This document shows, in pieces, positions 18,166-27,089 of a DNA stretch of 64,000 nucleotides; positions within the stretch are counted from its first letter, which is position 1; every line of letters starts with the position of its first letter. The stretch is from assembly GCF_000719865.1 (NCBI RefSeq), contig NZ_JOID01000023.1:1-64000 (forward strand), given 5' to 3'. This DNA is from Streptomyces albus subsp. albus (GTDB lineage: Bacteria; Actinomycetota; Actinomycetes; Streptomycetales; Streptomycetaceae). The translations under genes and the position numbers were made by a program. A model generated the notes under the pieces. That model had not been told where the DNA came from, ran no database searches, and saw only the letters and a list, made by a program, of their open reading frames with translations.

Positions 18166-18330
18166 GCTGTCGAACCCTAGGGGAGGGCCGTTCCGGGGCA
18201 CCACGGCATTTCCGCAGGTACGCAGGTAATCGCTCTGCGCCGGGACCCCTGGCCTTCGCTCCCCGTCACCCGGGACGGTCGCCGGATGCGCCGGGCGGAC
18301 CCTGGACGAGTCATTCCGAATGATCAATGA

Positions 18331-19029
18331 TCACAGGCGATCAGCGATCGTGTGACCGACTGGCGGGTGCTGGTTGGACGGCGAGATCAGAACACCGTTC
18401 GTGCTGACGCTTATCCGCTCACCGTAGAGCTGCACGTGCCGGCCGGTCGGCTCCAGGTAGGCCTCGTCAAGGATCTCCGACTCGTCCTGCCCCTCGATGA
18501 GTACGGAGTAGTACCACGTTCTCCGGGCGGGAAGAGTGTCGTCGTCGTAATCCGGCCCCCCGACGGTCACCTCCGCGCCTACCAGACCGAGCCGACGGGC
18601 CTCGGCGGAGTCACGGACCCGCACGACGTCACCCGTTTGGAACCGGGGAGCGGCAGCCGCTTCCATTTCGCCGGCCTGGGCGCCGTACACAGCGGGGTGC
18701 AGGAACACCCCGCCATTGACCGGCCGCTCCCATTCGTCGTTCCGGCCGAAGTCGTCCTTCCAGGTGAAGCCGAGAGCCCGCAGGCAGTCGGGCGCGGACC
18801 CGTGTGGCGTGAGGCCGACCTCGAAGTGCAGCATCTCCGGGGTGCGGCGGAACGGCCCCCGAGCATGCACAACCATCGTGCCGTGAGGCGCGAGTGCCTT
18901 GCGAAGGTATTCGGTGAGTTTCGCCTCTTCCTGGGGCGTGGCTTCGGCCCAAAGGGCCAGCCAGACGAGCCGGTAGGGCGCCAGGGGCACCGGTTCCCCT
19001 TCTCTGTCGGGCAGGTCATCACGAGTCAT
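18331..19029 (-). CDS. Uncharacterised protein with C-terminal SH3-like segment
   Basis: I do not recognise this 232-residue protein. It has no signal peptide or membrane helix. The N-terminal half (PYRLVWLALWAEATPQEEAK, GTMVVHARGPFRR) reads as a compact alpha/beta domain. Residues from about 130 (FQTGDVVRVRDSAEARRLG, TWYYSVLIEG, EILDEAYLEPTG) look like the SH3-like barrel of the nitrile-hydratase beta subunit or KOW type. The gene has normal composition for the region and ends only 30 bases beyond a cluster of GATCA words (18310-18350). A toxin-immunity or regulatory role is possible but unsupported. Confidence 0.65.
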   Translation of the reverse strand: MTRDDLPDREGEPVPLAPYRLVWLALWAEATPQEEAKLTEYLRKALAPHGTMVVHARGPFRRTPEMLHFEVGLTPHGSAPDCLRALGFTWKDDFGRNDEWERPVNGGVFLHPAVYGAQAGEMEAAAAPRFQTGDVVRVRDSAEARRLGLVGAEVTVGGPDYDDDTLPARRTWYYSVLIEGQDESEILDEAYLEPTGRHVQLYGERISVSTNGVLISPSNQHPPVGHTIADRL

Positions 19030-19227
19030 GGGACCGGTCTACCTCACGGCAGCCGACACTCGCGGCCCGGCCTGTCCCTACACGATGCAAACCCGGAACG
19101 GGCCCTAATCCACAGCGCAAGTACCGGCCGACGGGAAGGGATAAGCCGTCAGCATTCGGAATAACTTGGCCAGATGATCGATTCCAAGGGATCGTGCAGT
19201 TCGCCGGCAGATGGATAGCCTGCCGGG

Positions 19228-19725
19228 GTGTCCTCGGTGAACCTGCGTCACTCGGTCCGCGCGGTCGTCCTCGATGAGGGCGACCGTATCCTGCTGTGCC
19301 GCTTCGCCATTTCCAAGCCGACCGGCACGGTCGTCGTGTGGGCGGCTCCCGGTGGCGGTGTCGAGCGCGGCGAGACGCCGCTTGCCGCGCTACGTCGCGA
19401 GTTGCACGAAGAGGTGGGGCTGGCCGTCGATACCGACCCGCCACATGTGTGGCACCAGCAGGTTGTCGCACCCGGACACGCCGCAGGGTACGACGGGGTG
19501 GTCAACGACTACTTCCTTGTCCGCACCGCATCGTTCCCTCCACGCGGCGCGATGTCCGACAACGAACTCGCCGCCGAGAACATCGATGGCTTCCGGTGGT
19601 GGCGCCTTCGGGATATCGCTGACTACTGCGGTTCCGAGCTGTTCTCACCCCGCGACCTCGCCACACTGTTGGCGGCGCTAATCGCCGAGGGAGTCCCGGC
19701 CAGACCGGTGCCGCTCGGCCTGTGA
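19228..19725 (+). CDS. NUDIX hydrolase
   Basis: A 165-residue protein whose Nudix box is complete: GGGVERGETPLAALRRELHE followed by EVGL, giving Gx5Ex7REUxEExGU with the metal-binding glutamates. It hydrolyses a nucleoside diphosphate linked to another group. The VWHQQVVAPGHAAGYDG and FRWWRLRDI segments fit the MutT-like actinomycete group without telling the substrate. GTG 19228 follows CCGGG only; no better start exists because the fold begins within ten residues. Confidence 0.9.
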   Translation: MSSVNLRHSVRAVVLDEGDRILLCRFAISKPTGTVVVWAAPGGGVERGETPLAALRRELHEEVGLAVDTDPPHVWHQQVVAPGHAAGYDGVVNDYFLVRTASFPPRGAMSDNELAAENIDGFRWWRLRDIADYCGSELFSPRDLATLLAALIAEGVPARPVPLGL

Positions 19726-20022
19726 GCCTCGCACCCGACGCTCGGACACAGCTCCGGTCGCTGCCGGGAACCTGCACATCGCCCGCCCCCTGGTTGCTCT
19801 TCGCGGACACCCACCACGTGGGCGACACCCTTCCCGGTGTCGTGAGCAGATGGGCGCCGATCGGTGTGTTCGTCCGCCTCGCACGCGAAACCCCCCGCCT
19901 GAGGGACTCGTCGCATGGCCCTCTCCGAAAACCGGCCGGGGACGCCATTCCGCCACGGCCAAAGCGGGGAAACGGGCGTCTTCAGCGCGGGCCGTTGGTG
20001 CGGAGCAGCAGGCGGCCGGTGG

Positions 20023-20910
20023 CTACCGGGCCGCCCCGCCGATGAGTTCGTCGGCGGCCCACCGTGCGACACCGGGGGGGAAGGGGGCCGGCAGTCCGAG
20101 GACGATGTGCCGGAAACCGGCGTCGGTCGCCTCGGCGATCGCGTCCCGCGTGGCCTCCGGCCGGTCGTAGTCGACGGCCAAGTGGATCGAGCGGGTGACG
20201 GACGCGGGGTCGCGGCCGATCTGGGCGCAGTAGCGGTCCAGCAGTGCGCTGCGGCTGACGGCGTCGTCGATGTCGCCGCCGGGGATGTTCCACAGGTCGG
20301 CGTGCTCGGCGACAACGCGGAGTGTCGCGGAGGAGCGTCCGCCGATGAGGATCGGCGGGTGCGGGCGCTGGACCGGTTTCGGGTTGCCGAACGCTCCGGT
20401 GAGCTGGTGGTGGGTGCCGTGGAAGTCGAACGGTTTCTCCTCGGTCCAGAGCCGCCGGATCACCGTGCAGGCTTCGGCGAGGCTTTCGACGGCGTGCGCG
20501 GGGTCCTGGAAGGGCAGGCCGTGGGCCGCGTACTCGCGCCGGGCCGCGGGAGGGTGGGGGCGGGAGCCGACACCGATGCCGAGGTCGAGCCGTCCGCCGG
20601 AGACGACGTCGACGGTCGTGGCGATCTTGGCCAGCATCGCGGGCGGCCGGAACCGGTTGCTGGTCACCATGACGCCGAGTCGCAGGCGTTCGGTCCGGGC
20701 GGCCAGGGCGGCGAGCAGCGTCCAGCCCTCGTAGGCCGGTCCGTCCGGGTCGCCGCCGATCGGCATGAGGTGGTCGAACAGCCAGGCGTGCTCGATCTCC
20801 GGGATCGCGTCCGCCTCGCGCCAGACGCGTAGGACGTCGTGGTAGTGGACCTGCATCGGGGCGGTCATGATGCCGAAGCTCGGGCGGGGCGGGCGGGGTG
20901 TGTGCGGCAT
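20023..20910 (-). CDS. LLM-class F420-dependent oxidoreductase
   Basis: A 295-residue luciferase-like TIM barrel. Visible family blocks are SFGIMTAPMQVHYHDVLRVW, AWLFDHLMPIGGDPDGPAYE, GVMVTSNRFRPPAMLAKIA, DVVSGGRLDLGIGVGSRP and PPILIGGRSSATLRVVAEHA. The last two mark the F420-using branch (hydride-transfer reductases) rather than FMN luciferases. It probably shares control with the aldo/keto reductase 340 bases upstream on the same strand, though terminator-like hairpins lie between them. The substrate is unknown. Confidence 0.9.
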   Translation of the reverse strand: MPHTPRPPRPSFGIMTAPMQVHYHDVLRVWREADAIPEIEHAWLFDHLMPIGGDPDGPAYEGWTLLAALAARTERLRLGVMVTSNRFRPPAMLAKIATTVDVVSGGRLDLGIGVGSRPHPPAARREYAAHGLPFQDPAHAVESLAEACTVIRRLWTEEKPFDFHGTHHQLTGAFGNPKPVQRPHPPILIGGRSSATLRVVAEHADLWNIPGGDIDDAVSRSALLDRYCAQIGRDPASVTRSIHLAVDYDRPEATRDAIAEATDAGFRHIVLGLPAPFPPGVARWAADELIGGAAR

Positions 20911-21164
20911 GGAGGCGTGGGTCCTTTCGGCGCGGGCGCGGGCACGGGCACCGGCGGCGGGCCGGGCGTTCGGGCGCGAGGGCGTTGGCTTCGGGGGAGG
21001 GACTCAAGGGGACGTGCGTGCGGGGCGGCAGGAACCGGGAACACCGCAGAGCCGTTGGCGGCGGGGACGCGCCGTCTGCGCGCGGGTCCCTGCGCGCGCC
21101 CGGGTCCCGGCGGGGGCCGGTGAGAGGGAGGAAAGCCGCCTTCTCACCGGACTCCGTGTGCTTT

Positions 21165-21199
21165 CCGGGTGCCCGCCGGTCGGACAGGCGGGCACCCGG
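21165..21199 (-). terminator. Hairpin downstream of the aldo/keto reductase
   Basis: CCGGGTGCCCGCC at 21165-21177 pairs perfectly with 21187-21199 around a nine-base loop, 51 bases past the reductase stop. A second, 9-bp hairpin follows at 21117-21125/21142-21150. The pair probably ends the reductase transcript. The remaining 20911-21116 stretch shows no gene. Confidence 0.7.
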
Positions 21200-21249
21200 T
21201 AGGCCGCAGGGCGGCGGGAGGGCCGGTGGGGGCCGGCCCTCCCGGAGGG

Positions 21250-22269
21250 TCAGCGGCGCCGCAGGGACGCGTCGAGCAGCGAGGGCGGGGTGTCGAACTT
21301 CTCGTGCGGGGCGAGGTCCGTACCGGGGGCGACGATCGCGTCGATCGCGTCGAGGACGTCGGCGGAGAGCACGGTGTCGGCCGCTGCGGTCTGGGAGTGC
21401 AGGTGGTCCAGTGTGCGCGGGCCGATGAGCGCGCTGGTCACGGCCGGGTGCGCGGTCACGAAGCCGAGGGCGAGCTGAACCATCGTCAGGCCGGCCTCGT
21501 CGGCGACCTCGGCGAGCTGCTCGACGGCGTCGAGCCGGGCCCGGTTGACGGGGAGGCTTGTGTCGAAGCGTTCCGGCATGACCGCCGCGCGGCTGGTCGT
21601 GATCTCCCGTCCCGCGCGGACCGCGCCCGACAGCCAGCCGGAGGCCAGCGGGCTCCACGCCAGCACCCCGAGCCCGTACCGCTCGGTCACGGGCAGGACG
21701 TGCGTCTCGATGCCGCGCTGCAGGACCGAATAGCCGGGCTGCTCGGTGACGTACCGGCTCAGCCGGTGCTCGCGGGCCGCCCACTGGGCCTCCACGATGC
21801 GGTGCGCGGGGAAGGTGGAGGAGCCGAAGTAGCGGATTTTTCCGGCGCGTTGGAGGTCGGTCAGCGCCGACAGGGTCTCCTCGTCGCTGGTGGTGGGGTC
21901 CCACCGGTGGATCTGGTAGAGGTCGACGTGGTCGACGCCGAGGCGGCGCAGGCTGTCGTCCAGCGCGGTGACCAGCCAGCGGCGCGAGCTGCCCCGGTGG
22001 TTGCGCTCCTCGCTCATCGGCATGTTGGCCTTCGTGGCCAGCACGATGTCGTCACGGCGGCCGGCGATGGCCTTGCCGACCATCTCCTCCGACTCGCCCC
22101 GGCTGTACATGTCGGCGGTGTCGATGAGGTTGATCCCCGCCTCCAAGGCGGCGTCGACGATGGCGGTGGCCTCCTCCTGGGTGGTACGCCCGATGGCGCC
22201 GAAGTTCATGGCGCCGAGTGCGAGGGTGCTGACCTGGACACCGGTGCGGCCCAGGGTGCGGTACTGCAT
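21250..22269 (-). CDS. Aldo/keto reductase
   Basis: A 339-residue (alpha/beta)8-barrel NADPH-dependent reductase. The catalytic tetrad is D50 and Y55 in IDTADMY, K80 in LATKAN and H121 in YQIHRWD. The cofactor end shows LALGFVTAHPAVTSALIGPR. It reduces carbonyls to alcohols, and the AKR subgroup resembles general stress oxidoreductases. ATG 22269 has GAGGAG eight bases upstream. It is divergent from a TetR gene whose operators lie 169-210 bases upstream of this start. Confidence 0.9.
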   Translation of the reverse strand: MQYRTLGRTGVQVSTLALGAMNFGAIGRTTQEEATAIVDAALEAGINLIDTADMYSRGESEEMVGKAIAGRRDDIVLATKANMPMSEERNHRGSSRRWLVTALDDSLRRLGVDHVDLYQIHRWDPTTSDEETLSALTDLQRAGKIRYFGSSTFPAHRIVEAQWAAREHRLSRYVTEQPGYSVLQRGIETHVLPVTERYGLGVLAWSPLASGWLSGAVRAGREITTSRAAVMPERFDTSLPVNRARLDAVEQLAEVADEAGLTMVQLALGFVTAHPAVTSALIGPRTLDHLHSQTAAADTVLSADVLDAIDAIVAPGTDLAPHEKFDTPPSLLDASLRRR

Positions 22270-22437
22270 GAGCTGTCTCCTCGGTGAGTGATCGCTTCAT
22301 CGCGTGATCGCGGATGAGCGTGGGGCGGCGCGGTTGCGCGGCGCGGTACAGCGTGAAGCAGCGCGGGGCAAGGCAGGGCAGGGCAGGGCATGGCATGGCT
22401 TGGTGGCCGGGCCCCTGCTCTGGCATGATGCGCAAAG

Positions 22438-22479
22438 CGGAACGCCGTTCCGGAAGAGACGATACGGAACAGCGTTCCG
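22438..22479. promoter_or_regulatory. Two tandem TetR-type operators
   Basis: Two perfect palindromes, CGGAACgccGTTCCG at 22438-22452 and CGGAACagcGTTCCG at 22465-22479, are separated centre to centre by 27 bp. They end 36 bases before the TetR start codon. The repeated arm CGGAAC marks them as sites for one regulator, most likely the adjacent TetR protein, with autoregulation and control of the divergent reductase. Confidence 0.8.
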
Positions 22480-22515
22480 TTTTGGCAAGCGTGCAGGGGA
22501 AGAGGAGGTGGCGCG

Positions 22516-23112
22516 GTGAACGACCGTCACGAGGGAGCCGCCGGGCGCCCGGCCCCGCCCAAGCGGGAGCGGGCGGACGCCCGTCGCAACCGGGAGGCGC
22601 TGCTCGAAGCGGCCGCCGCGGTCTTCGTCCGGTCGGGCGTGGAGGCGCCGGTTCGCGACATCGCGGCGGAGGCCGGCATCGGGGTGGGCACGATCTACCG
22701 CCACTTCCCGAAGCGGGCGGATCTCGTCATCGCCGTCTTCCGGCATCAGGTGGAGGCGTGCGCCGAGGCCGGTCCGGCCCTGCTCGCGGCGGGCCCGACT
22801 CCCTATGCCGCGCTGGGGAGGTGGATCGACCTCTTCGCCGACTTCCTGGTCACCAAGCACGGACTCGCCGCCGCGCTGCGGTCCGACAGCACCGGCTTCG
22901 AGGCGCTGCACGACTATTTCCTGGACCGCCTCGTGCCCGTGTGCACCGAACTGCTCGACGCCGCGGCCGACTCCGGCGAGATCCGGTCCGATGTGCGGGC
23001 CCTCGAACTCATGCGCGGCGTCGGCAATCTCTGCGTCGGCGCGGACGATCCCCGCTACGACGCCCGCCGCATGGTCGAACTCCTCATCGCGGGGCTCAGC
23101 CGGCCGCGCTGA
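22516..23112 (+). CDS. TetR/AcrR-family repressor
   Basis: A 198-residue repressor. The helix-turn-helix spans about residues 25-65 with RDIAAEAGIGVGTIYRHFPK, and the C-terminal ligand domain (ALGRWIDLFADFLVTKHGLA, LELMRGVGNLCVGADD) is of the type common in Streptomyces repressors of oxidoreductase genes. GTG 22516 has GAGGAGG nine bases before it. Paired operators sit directly upstream. The likely targets are itself, the divergent aldo/keto reductase and perhaps the LLM oxidoreductase. Confidence 0.9.
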   Translation: MNDRHEGAAGRPAPPKRERADARRNREALLEAAAAVFVRSGVEAPVRDIAAEAGIGVGTIYRHFPKRADLVIAVFRHQVEACAEAGPALLAAGPTPYAALGRWIDLFADFLVTKHGLAAALRSDSTGFEALHDYFLDRLVPVCTELLDAAADSGEIRSDVRALELMRGVGNLCVGADDPRYDARRMVELLIAGLSRPR

Positions 23113-23229
23113 TCACCGTGCCCCGATGATCGCCGGGCCGAGCACCGGCCCCTGCTGATCACCGGCCGGGCCGGGCGCGGCCGGGACGCACCCACCGCAC
23201 CGGCCGGCAAGCCCGGGCGGGGCGCGCGT

Positions 23230-24027
23230 TCAGGAGGAACGCTCGGTTCCCGCCCCGTCGTTCGCCGGGAGGGACTCCCAGAGCTCGATCAGCTCCTTGG
23301 CGAGGTCCGGGTGGCCGGCGGCCAGGATCGGGGACCCGAAGGTGAAGTCGCGCCCCTCCGCGCCCAGCACGGCCACGCCGTTGCGGCGGAGCAGGGCGAC
23401 GCCGGCGGCCACGTCCCACGGGGCGGGGCCGAAGCAGACGCAGGCGTCGAGCCAGCCCTCGGCCACCGCGGCCAGGTCCAGGCTCATGCAGCCGTGCATC
23501 CGCACCCGGTACGCGACGCCGCCCAGCAGGCCGGAGAGGAAGGTGCCGGACCGGGACCGGGGCGAGCCGGTGCCCGTGACGGAGACGATGGCCCGGGAGA
23601 CCTCGCGCACCCCGGACGGTTCCGTCGACGGGGCGCTCTGCGGCCCGACGGTCCAGCGGCGGTGCAGGGCCGGGGCGTGGAGCACGCCCACGGACGGTTC
23701 CCCGGCCTCCGCGTAGGCGAGGGAGACGGCGTGCAGCGGCGCGCCCCGCGTGTAGTTCATCGTGCCGTCGATGGGGTCCAGCAGCCAGCAGCGCTCCGGC
23801 AGCGGGCCGCCCTCGGCGGACTCCTCGCCGATGACGGGGATGTCCGGGGTGCGCTCGCGCAGCACCCGGGTCACCCGCCGTTCGACCTCGACGTCGGCGT
23901 CCGTGACCTCCTCGCCGGACTCCTTGAATCTCTTCTCCGACCACTCGTCTCCGGCCCGCCCTAGCCACGCGACTCCCGCCTCGACGGCTTCCTCGGCGGC
24001 AGTCAGCAGGTCGTGGTGCTCGTTCAC
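23230..24027 (-). CDS. Inositol monophosphatase-family phosphatase
   Basis: A 265-residue Mg2+-dependent phosphatase. The metal ligands are E68/E69 in IGEESAEGG and D84/D87 in WLLDPIDGTMNY, and the second motif is FGPAPWDVAAGVALLRRNG. The family dephosphorylates inositol phosphate, histidinol phosphate, PAP or sugar bisphosphates; the FGPAPWD motif is consistent with the inositol or histidinol-phosphate group. GTG 24027 precedes the conserved helix. It is monocistronic, with 366 gene-free bases before the next gene. Confidence 0.85.
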   Translation of the reverse strand: MNEHHDLLTAAEEAVEAGVAWLGRAGDEWSEKRFKESGEEVTDADVEVERRVTRVLRERTPDIPVIGEESAEGGPLPERCWLLDPIDGTMNYTRGAPLHAVSLAYAEAGEPSVGVLHAPALHRRWTVGPQSAPSTEPSGVREVSRAIVSVTGTGSPRSRSGTFLSGLLGGVAYRVRMHGCMSLDLAAVAEGWLDACVCFGPAPWDVAAGVALLRRNGVAVLGAEGRDFTFGSPILAAGHPDLAKELIELWESLPANDGAGTERSS

Positions 24028-24331
24028 GTCGGTCCAGGGCCTTTCGGGCGGAGTTCCCCATCGCGGGCTTCGGTGTGGCCCGTCCGCTTTCCGGCGGGCC
24101 GCCGGCGGCGCGGGCGCGGGCGCCGCCGTACTGCGGTAACCGTATCGGGCGCCGGGGCCGTGCCCGTACGACGAGTGGCGCAGCGCGGAGCGGGGGGTTC
24201 CGGGGCGGGAGGGGGAGGGGCGGTCCCCGGCGGGGCGCCGGTGTGCGGGGCTGCGCTTCCGGTGCGGTCCGGTGCGGTCCCGCGCCGGCCAACGTTCGTT
24301 GCCCGTCGGCGCGTTGGCGGTAACCCGCCGT

Positions 24332-24385
24332 TTGACACAGGCGTGTCCGCGCCTTCATCATCATTCCACTAATCAAGTAGTTAAA
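24332..24385 (+). promoter_or_regulatory. Promoter and probable operator of the GntR-ABC operon
   Basis: TTGACA at 24332-24337 is a consensus -35 element. ACTAATCAAGTAGT follows at 24368-24381, an inverted ACTA/TAGT pair lying over the expected start of transcription. Its AT-rich sequence stands out in this region. YtrA-type repressors usually bind such a site over their own promoter. The rest of the 24028-24393 gap shows no gene. Confidence 0.55.
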
Positions 24386-24393
24386 GGGTGGTG

Positions 24394-24942
24394 ATGGTCG
24401 TGGAGTTCCGCATCGACAGGCGGAGCGGGACCGCCGCCTACCAGCAGATCGTCCAGCAGACCAAGCAGGCGCTGCGGCTGGGCGTGCTGGTGCCGGGAGA
24501 CCGGCTCCCGACCGCCAAGGAGGTCTCCCAGACCTGCGCGGTCAACCCGAACACCACGCTCAAGGCCTACCGGGAGCTGGAACGCGAGGGTCTGGTCGAG
24601 CCACGGCCGGGTCTGGGCACCTTCGTGCGCCGGTCGCTGGCCCGCCCCCAGGCGGGCGCGGACTCCCCGCTGCGCGGGGAACTGGCGGCGTGGATGACGC
24701 GGGCGCGCGAGGCGGGACTCGAACGGGAGGACGTGGCCGCGCTGGTCGCCTCCGTCCTGGAGGAGCGGTACGGCGACGCCCGGCCGGCGGCGGCACCGGC
24801 GGCGGCACCGGTGACGGAGCCGGTGGCGGAGCCGGTGGCGGAACCCGTAACGGCCACCGCGGCAGGGGGAGCCCCGCCGGCCGCCGCAGCGGCCGGCACC
24901 ACGGAAGCGGCATCAGGGGAATCGAGGAGCACACGTGAGTGA
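24394..24942 (+). CDS. GntR-family regulator, YtrA subfamily
   Basis: The protein has 182 residues from ATG 24394 (two GTGs just upstream are alternatives). The winged helix at residues 5-85 contains AAYQQIVQQTKQALRLGVLV, RLPTAKEVSQTCAVNPNTT and GLVEPRPGLGTFV. It lacks the large effector domain, as in YtrA proteins, and has an alanine/proline/valine-rich tail (VAEPVAEPVTATA). It heads an operon with an ATPase and a permease gene, the typical YtrA arrangement, and overlaps the ATPase gene by eight bases. It probably represses its own operon. Confidence 0.9.
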   Translation: MVVEFRIDRRSGTAAYQQIVQQTKQALRLGVLVPGDRLPTAKEVSQTCAVNPNTTLKAYRELEREGLVEPRPGLGTFVRRSLARPQAGADSPLRGELAAWMTRAREAGLEREDVAALVASVLEERYGDARPAAAPAAAPVTEPVAEPVAEPVTATAAGGAPPAAAAAGTTEAASGESRSTRE

Positions 24943-25894
24943 CACGACCTACGGGGGACCGGCGGACACGCCGGCGATCGAGGCCCACGGGGTGGGCAGG
25001 AAATACCGGCGGGGCTGGGCCCTGCGGGACTGCTCGTTCCGGCTGCCGGCCGGCCGGATCTGCGGCCTCGTCGGCCCCAACGGGGCGGGCAAGACGACCC
25101 TGATGGGCATCGCCGCCAATCTGATGGAGCCGACGGCCGGCACCCTCAAGGTGTTCGGCGCCGTCCCGGACTCCGCGGAGGCCGGCCGGCGTTCCGCCTT
25201 CCTCGCCCAGGAGAAGCCGCTGTTCCGGCGCTTCACCGTGGCCGAGACCCTGCGCATGGGCAGGGAGCTGAACCCGGACTGGGACCAGCGGGCCGCCGAG
25301 GCGATCGTCCGCGCGGGCCAGGTGCCCATGGACGCGAGGATCGGCACCCTCTCCGGCGGGCAGCGCACCCGGGTCGCGTTCGCCCTCACCTTCGGCCGGC
25401 GCCCCGGTCTGCTGCTGCTGGACGAGCCGATGTCCGACCTCGACCCCCTGGTGCGCCACGAACTCATGGGCACGCTGATGGCCGAGGCCGCCGAGCACGG
25501 CACCACCGTGCTCATGTCCTCCCACATGCTCGGCGAGCTGGAGACCGTCTGCGACTACCTCCTCGTCATCTCCTCGGGCGGCCTGCGGCTCGCCGGCGAC
25601 GTGGACGAACTGCGGTCCGCCCACTCGTTCGTCACCGGGGTCACGGAGGGCGGCGAGGGCGTTCCCGCCGGCCTGGCCCGGCACACCGTCGTCGAGTCCC
25701 GCAGCAGCGGACGGCAGTTCACCGCCCTCGTCCGGCCCGACGGGCCGCTCGGCGGCCGCTGGGAGACCGCGACCCCGAACCTGGAGGAACTCGTGCTCGC
25801 CTATCTCCGCACCCCGGACGCGCCACCCCTGATAACCCCCGGCGCCCGCGTCTCCGGACAGCCGGCCGGCTACGGGCGGGAGGCGGCGGCATGA
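24935..25894 (+). CDS. ABC transporter ATP-binding protein
   Basis: A 319-residue ATPase with Walker A GPNGAGKT at residues 47-54, signature LSGGQ at 139-143 and Walker B LLLDEP at 160-165. The MSSHMLGELETVCDYL segment (H-loop) and the C-terminal extension are typical of drug or lantibiotic exporters of the DrrA/BcrA type. The GTG start overlaps the GntR gene and the stop overlaps the permease ATG, giving one coupled unit. Confidence 0.95.
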   Translation: MSDTTYGGPADTPAIEAHGVGRKYRRGWALRDCSFRLPAGRICGLVGPNGAGKTTLMGIAANLMEPTAGTLKVFGAVPDSAEAGRRSAFLAQEKPLFRRFTVAETLRMGRELNPDWDQRAAEAIVRAGQVPMDARIGTLSGGQRTRVAFALTFGRRPGLLLLDEPMSDLDPLVRHELMGTLMAEAAEHGTTVLMSSHMLGELETVCDYLLVISSGGLRLAGDVDELRSAHSFVTGVTEGGEGVPAGLARHTVVESRSSGRQFTALVRPDGPLGGRWETATPNLEELVLAYLRTPDAPPLITPGARVSGQPAGYGREAAA

Positions 25895-26907
25895 GCACCC
25901 TGACCAACGCGCCCGCCGTCCCGTCCGGCACGTCCGCCCGCCGCGGCCCCCGGCTCAGCGGCATGACCTGGCTGGTCTGGCGCCAGCACCGCGCCGCGTT
26001 CTGGACCGTCCTCGCCGCCACCGCCGTGCTGCTGGCCTGGATCGCCTACCAGCGCGCCGGGATGACGGACCACCTCACCGGGCGGGGCGGGCCCGGCTCG
26101 AAGGCCGAGGACCTGGCCGCGGGTTTCGCCCCCTACCGGGCCCAACTCGACTACATCGCCGTGGCGATGGCCGCCCTGCCCATCCTCCTCGGCGTCTTCA
26201 TCGGAGCCCCGCTGCTCGCGGCCGACCTGGAGACCGGCACGGCCAAGCTCGTCGCCGCGCAGTCCGTGAGCCCCGCCCGCTGGCTGACGACGAAGCTCGG
26301 GGCGAGCCTGCTCGTGGTCACGGTGAGCACGGCCCTGCTCGGCATCGCGTACGACTGGTGGTGGGGAGCGGCGGCCACAAGGGGCACCGACATCATCAGC
26401 GAGTGGCCTTCCGGCAGCGTGTTCGACACCACGGGCCCGGTGCCCGTGGCGCTGACTCTCTTCACCGTCGTCGGCGGCGTGGCGATCGGCATGCTGCTGC
26501 GCCGCGGCCTGCCGGCCATGGTGGTCACCTTCGGTTTCGCCGTCGCGGTCCAGCTCGTCTGGAGTCACTTCCGGCTGGACCTGGGCTCGGTGGTCACGGC
26601 CACCACCCCGCGGGAAGCCGGCGCCGAGATCGTCTTTCCGGACCTGCCCCGTGGCGCGTACCAGCTCGACCAGTCCTATCTCACCTCTTCCGGGGACCTC
26701 CTGGGCTGGAGCACGTGCAGCCAGGAGGCCTCGGACCGGGCGGTCCAGGACTGCCTGGAGAAGGCGGAGGTCGTGGGCTGGTCGGTGGACTACTTGCCCC
26801 TCTCGCAGATGGCCGGCATGCAGTGGCTCGGAGCCTCGATCCTGCTGGCCCTCACCGCCGGCGTCGTGGCCTTCATCCTGCTGTGGGGGCGTAAGCGGCT
26901 CGTGTGA
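25891..26907 (+). CDS. ABC-2-type transporter permease
   Basis: A 338-residue membrane protein with about six helices: AAFWTVLAATAVLLAWIAY, AAMAALPILLGVFIGAPLLA-like, SLLVVTVSTALLGIAYDWW, VALTLFTVVGGVAIGMLL, a fifth after GLPAMVVTFGFAVAV and a last one near the C-terminus (LGASILLALTAGVVAFILL). A large external loop with two cysteines (WSTCSQ, VQDCLEK) lies before the last helix and may hold a disulfide. It forms the channel for the upstream ATPase. The substrate is unknown; YtrA-linked exporters respond to envelope stress. Confidence 0.9.
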   Translation: MSTLTNAPAVPSGTSARRGPRLSGMTWLVWRQHRAAFWTVLAATAVLLAWIAYQRAGMTDHLTGRGGPGSKAEDLAAGFAPYRAQLDYIAVAMAALPILLGVFIGAPLLAADLETGTAKLVAAQSVSPARWLTTKLGASLLVVTVSTALLGIAYDWWWGAAATRGTDIISEWPSGSVFDTTGPVPVALTLFTVVGGVAIGMLLRRGLPAMVVTFGFAVAVQLVWSHFRLDLGSVVTATTPREAGAEIVFPDLPRGAYQLDQSYLTSSGDLLGWSTCSQEASDRAVQDCLEKAEVVGWSVDYLPLSQMAGMQWLGASILLALTAGVVAFILLWGRKRLV

Positions 26908-27021
26908 CGGTCACCCCGCCGGCCCGCCCGGACGGCTCCGGCGGCTCCCCGCCCGCGCGGAACCCGCCCGGCCGCCCGGACCCTCGTCCCCAGGGGCGGG
27001 GCCCGGGCGGCCCTCCGGGCT

Positions 27022-27037
27022 GCGGACGTTCGGCCCT
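27022..27037 (+). promoter_or_regulatory. Candidate stress-island box upstream of osmC
   Basis: GCGGACGTTCGGCCCT lies 52 bases before the OsmC ATG. It matches the near-palindrome AGGGCCGTTCGGCCCC found in the pat-pfl gap at 12 of 16 positions, with a perfect right half. See the finding on the shared motif. Confidence 0.45.
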
Positions 27038-27089
27038 GTGCGGCCTTGTCCGGTTCCGGTTGGCTGGAGACGTATCGAGGAGGTACGTG

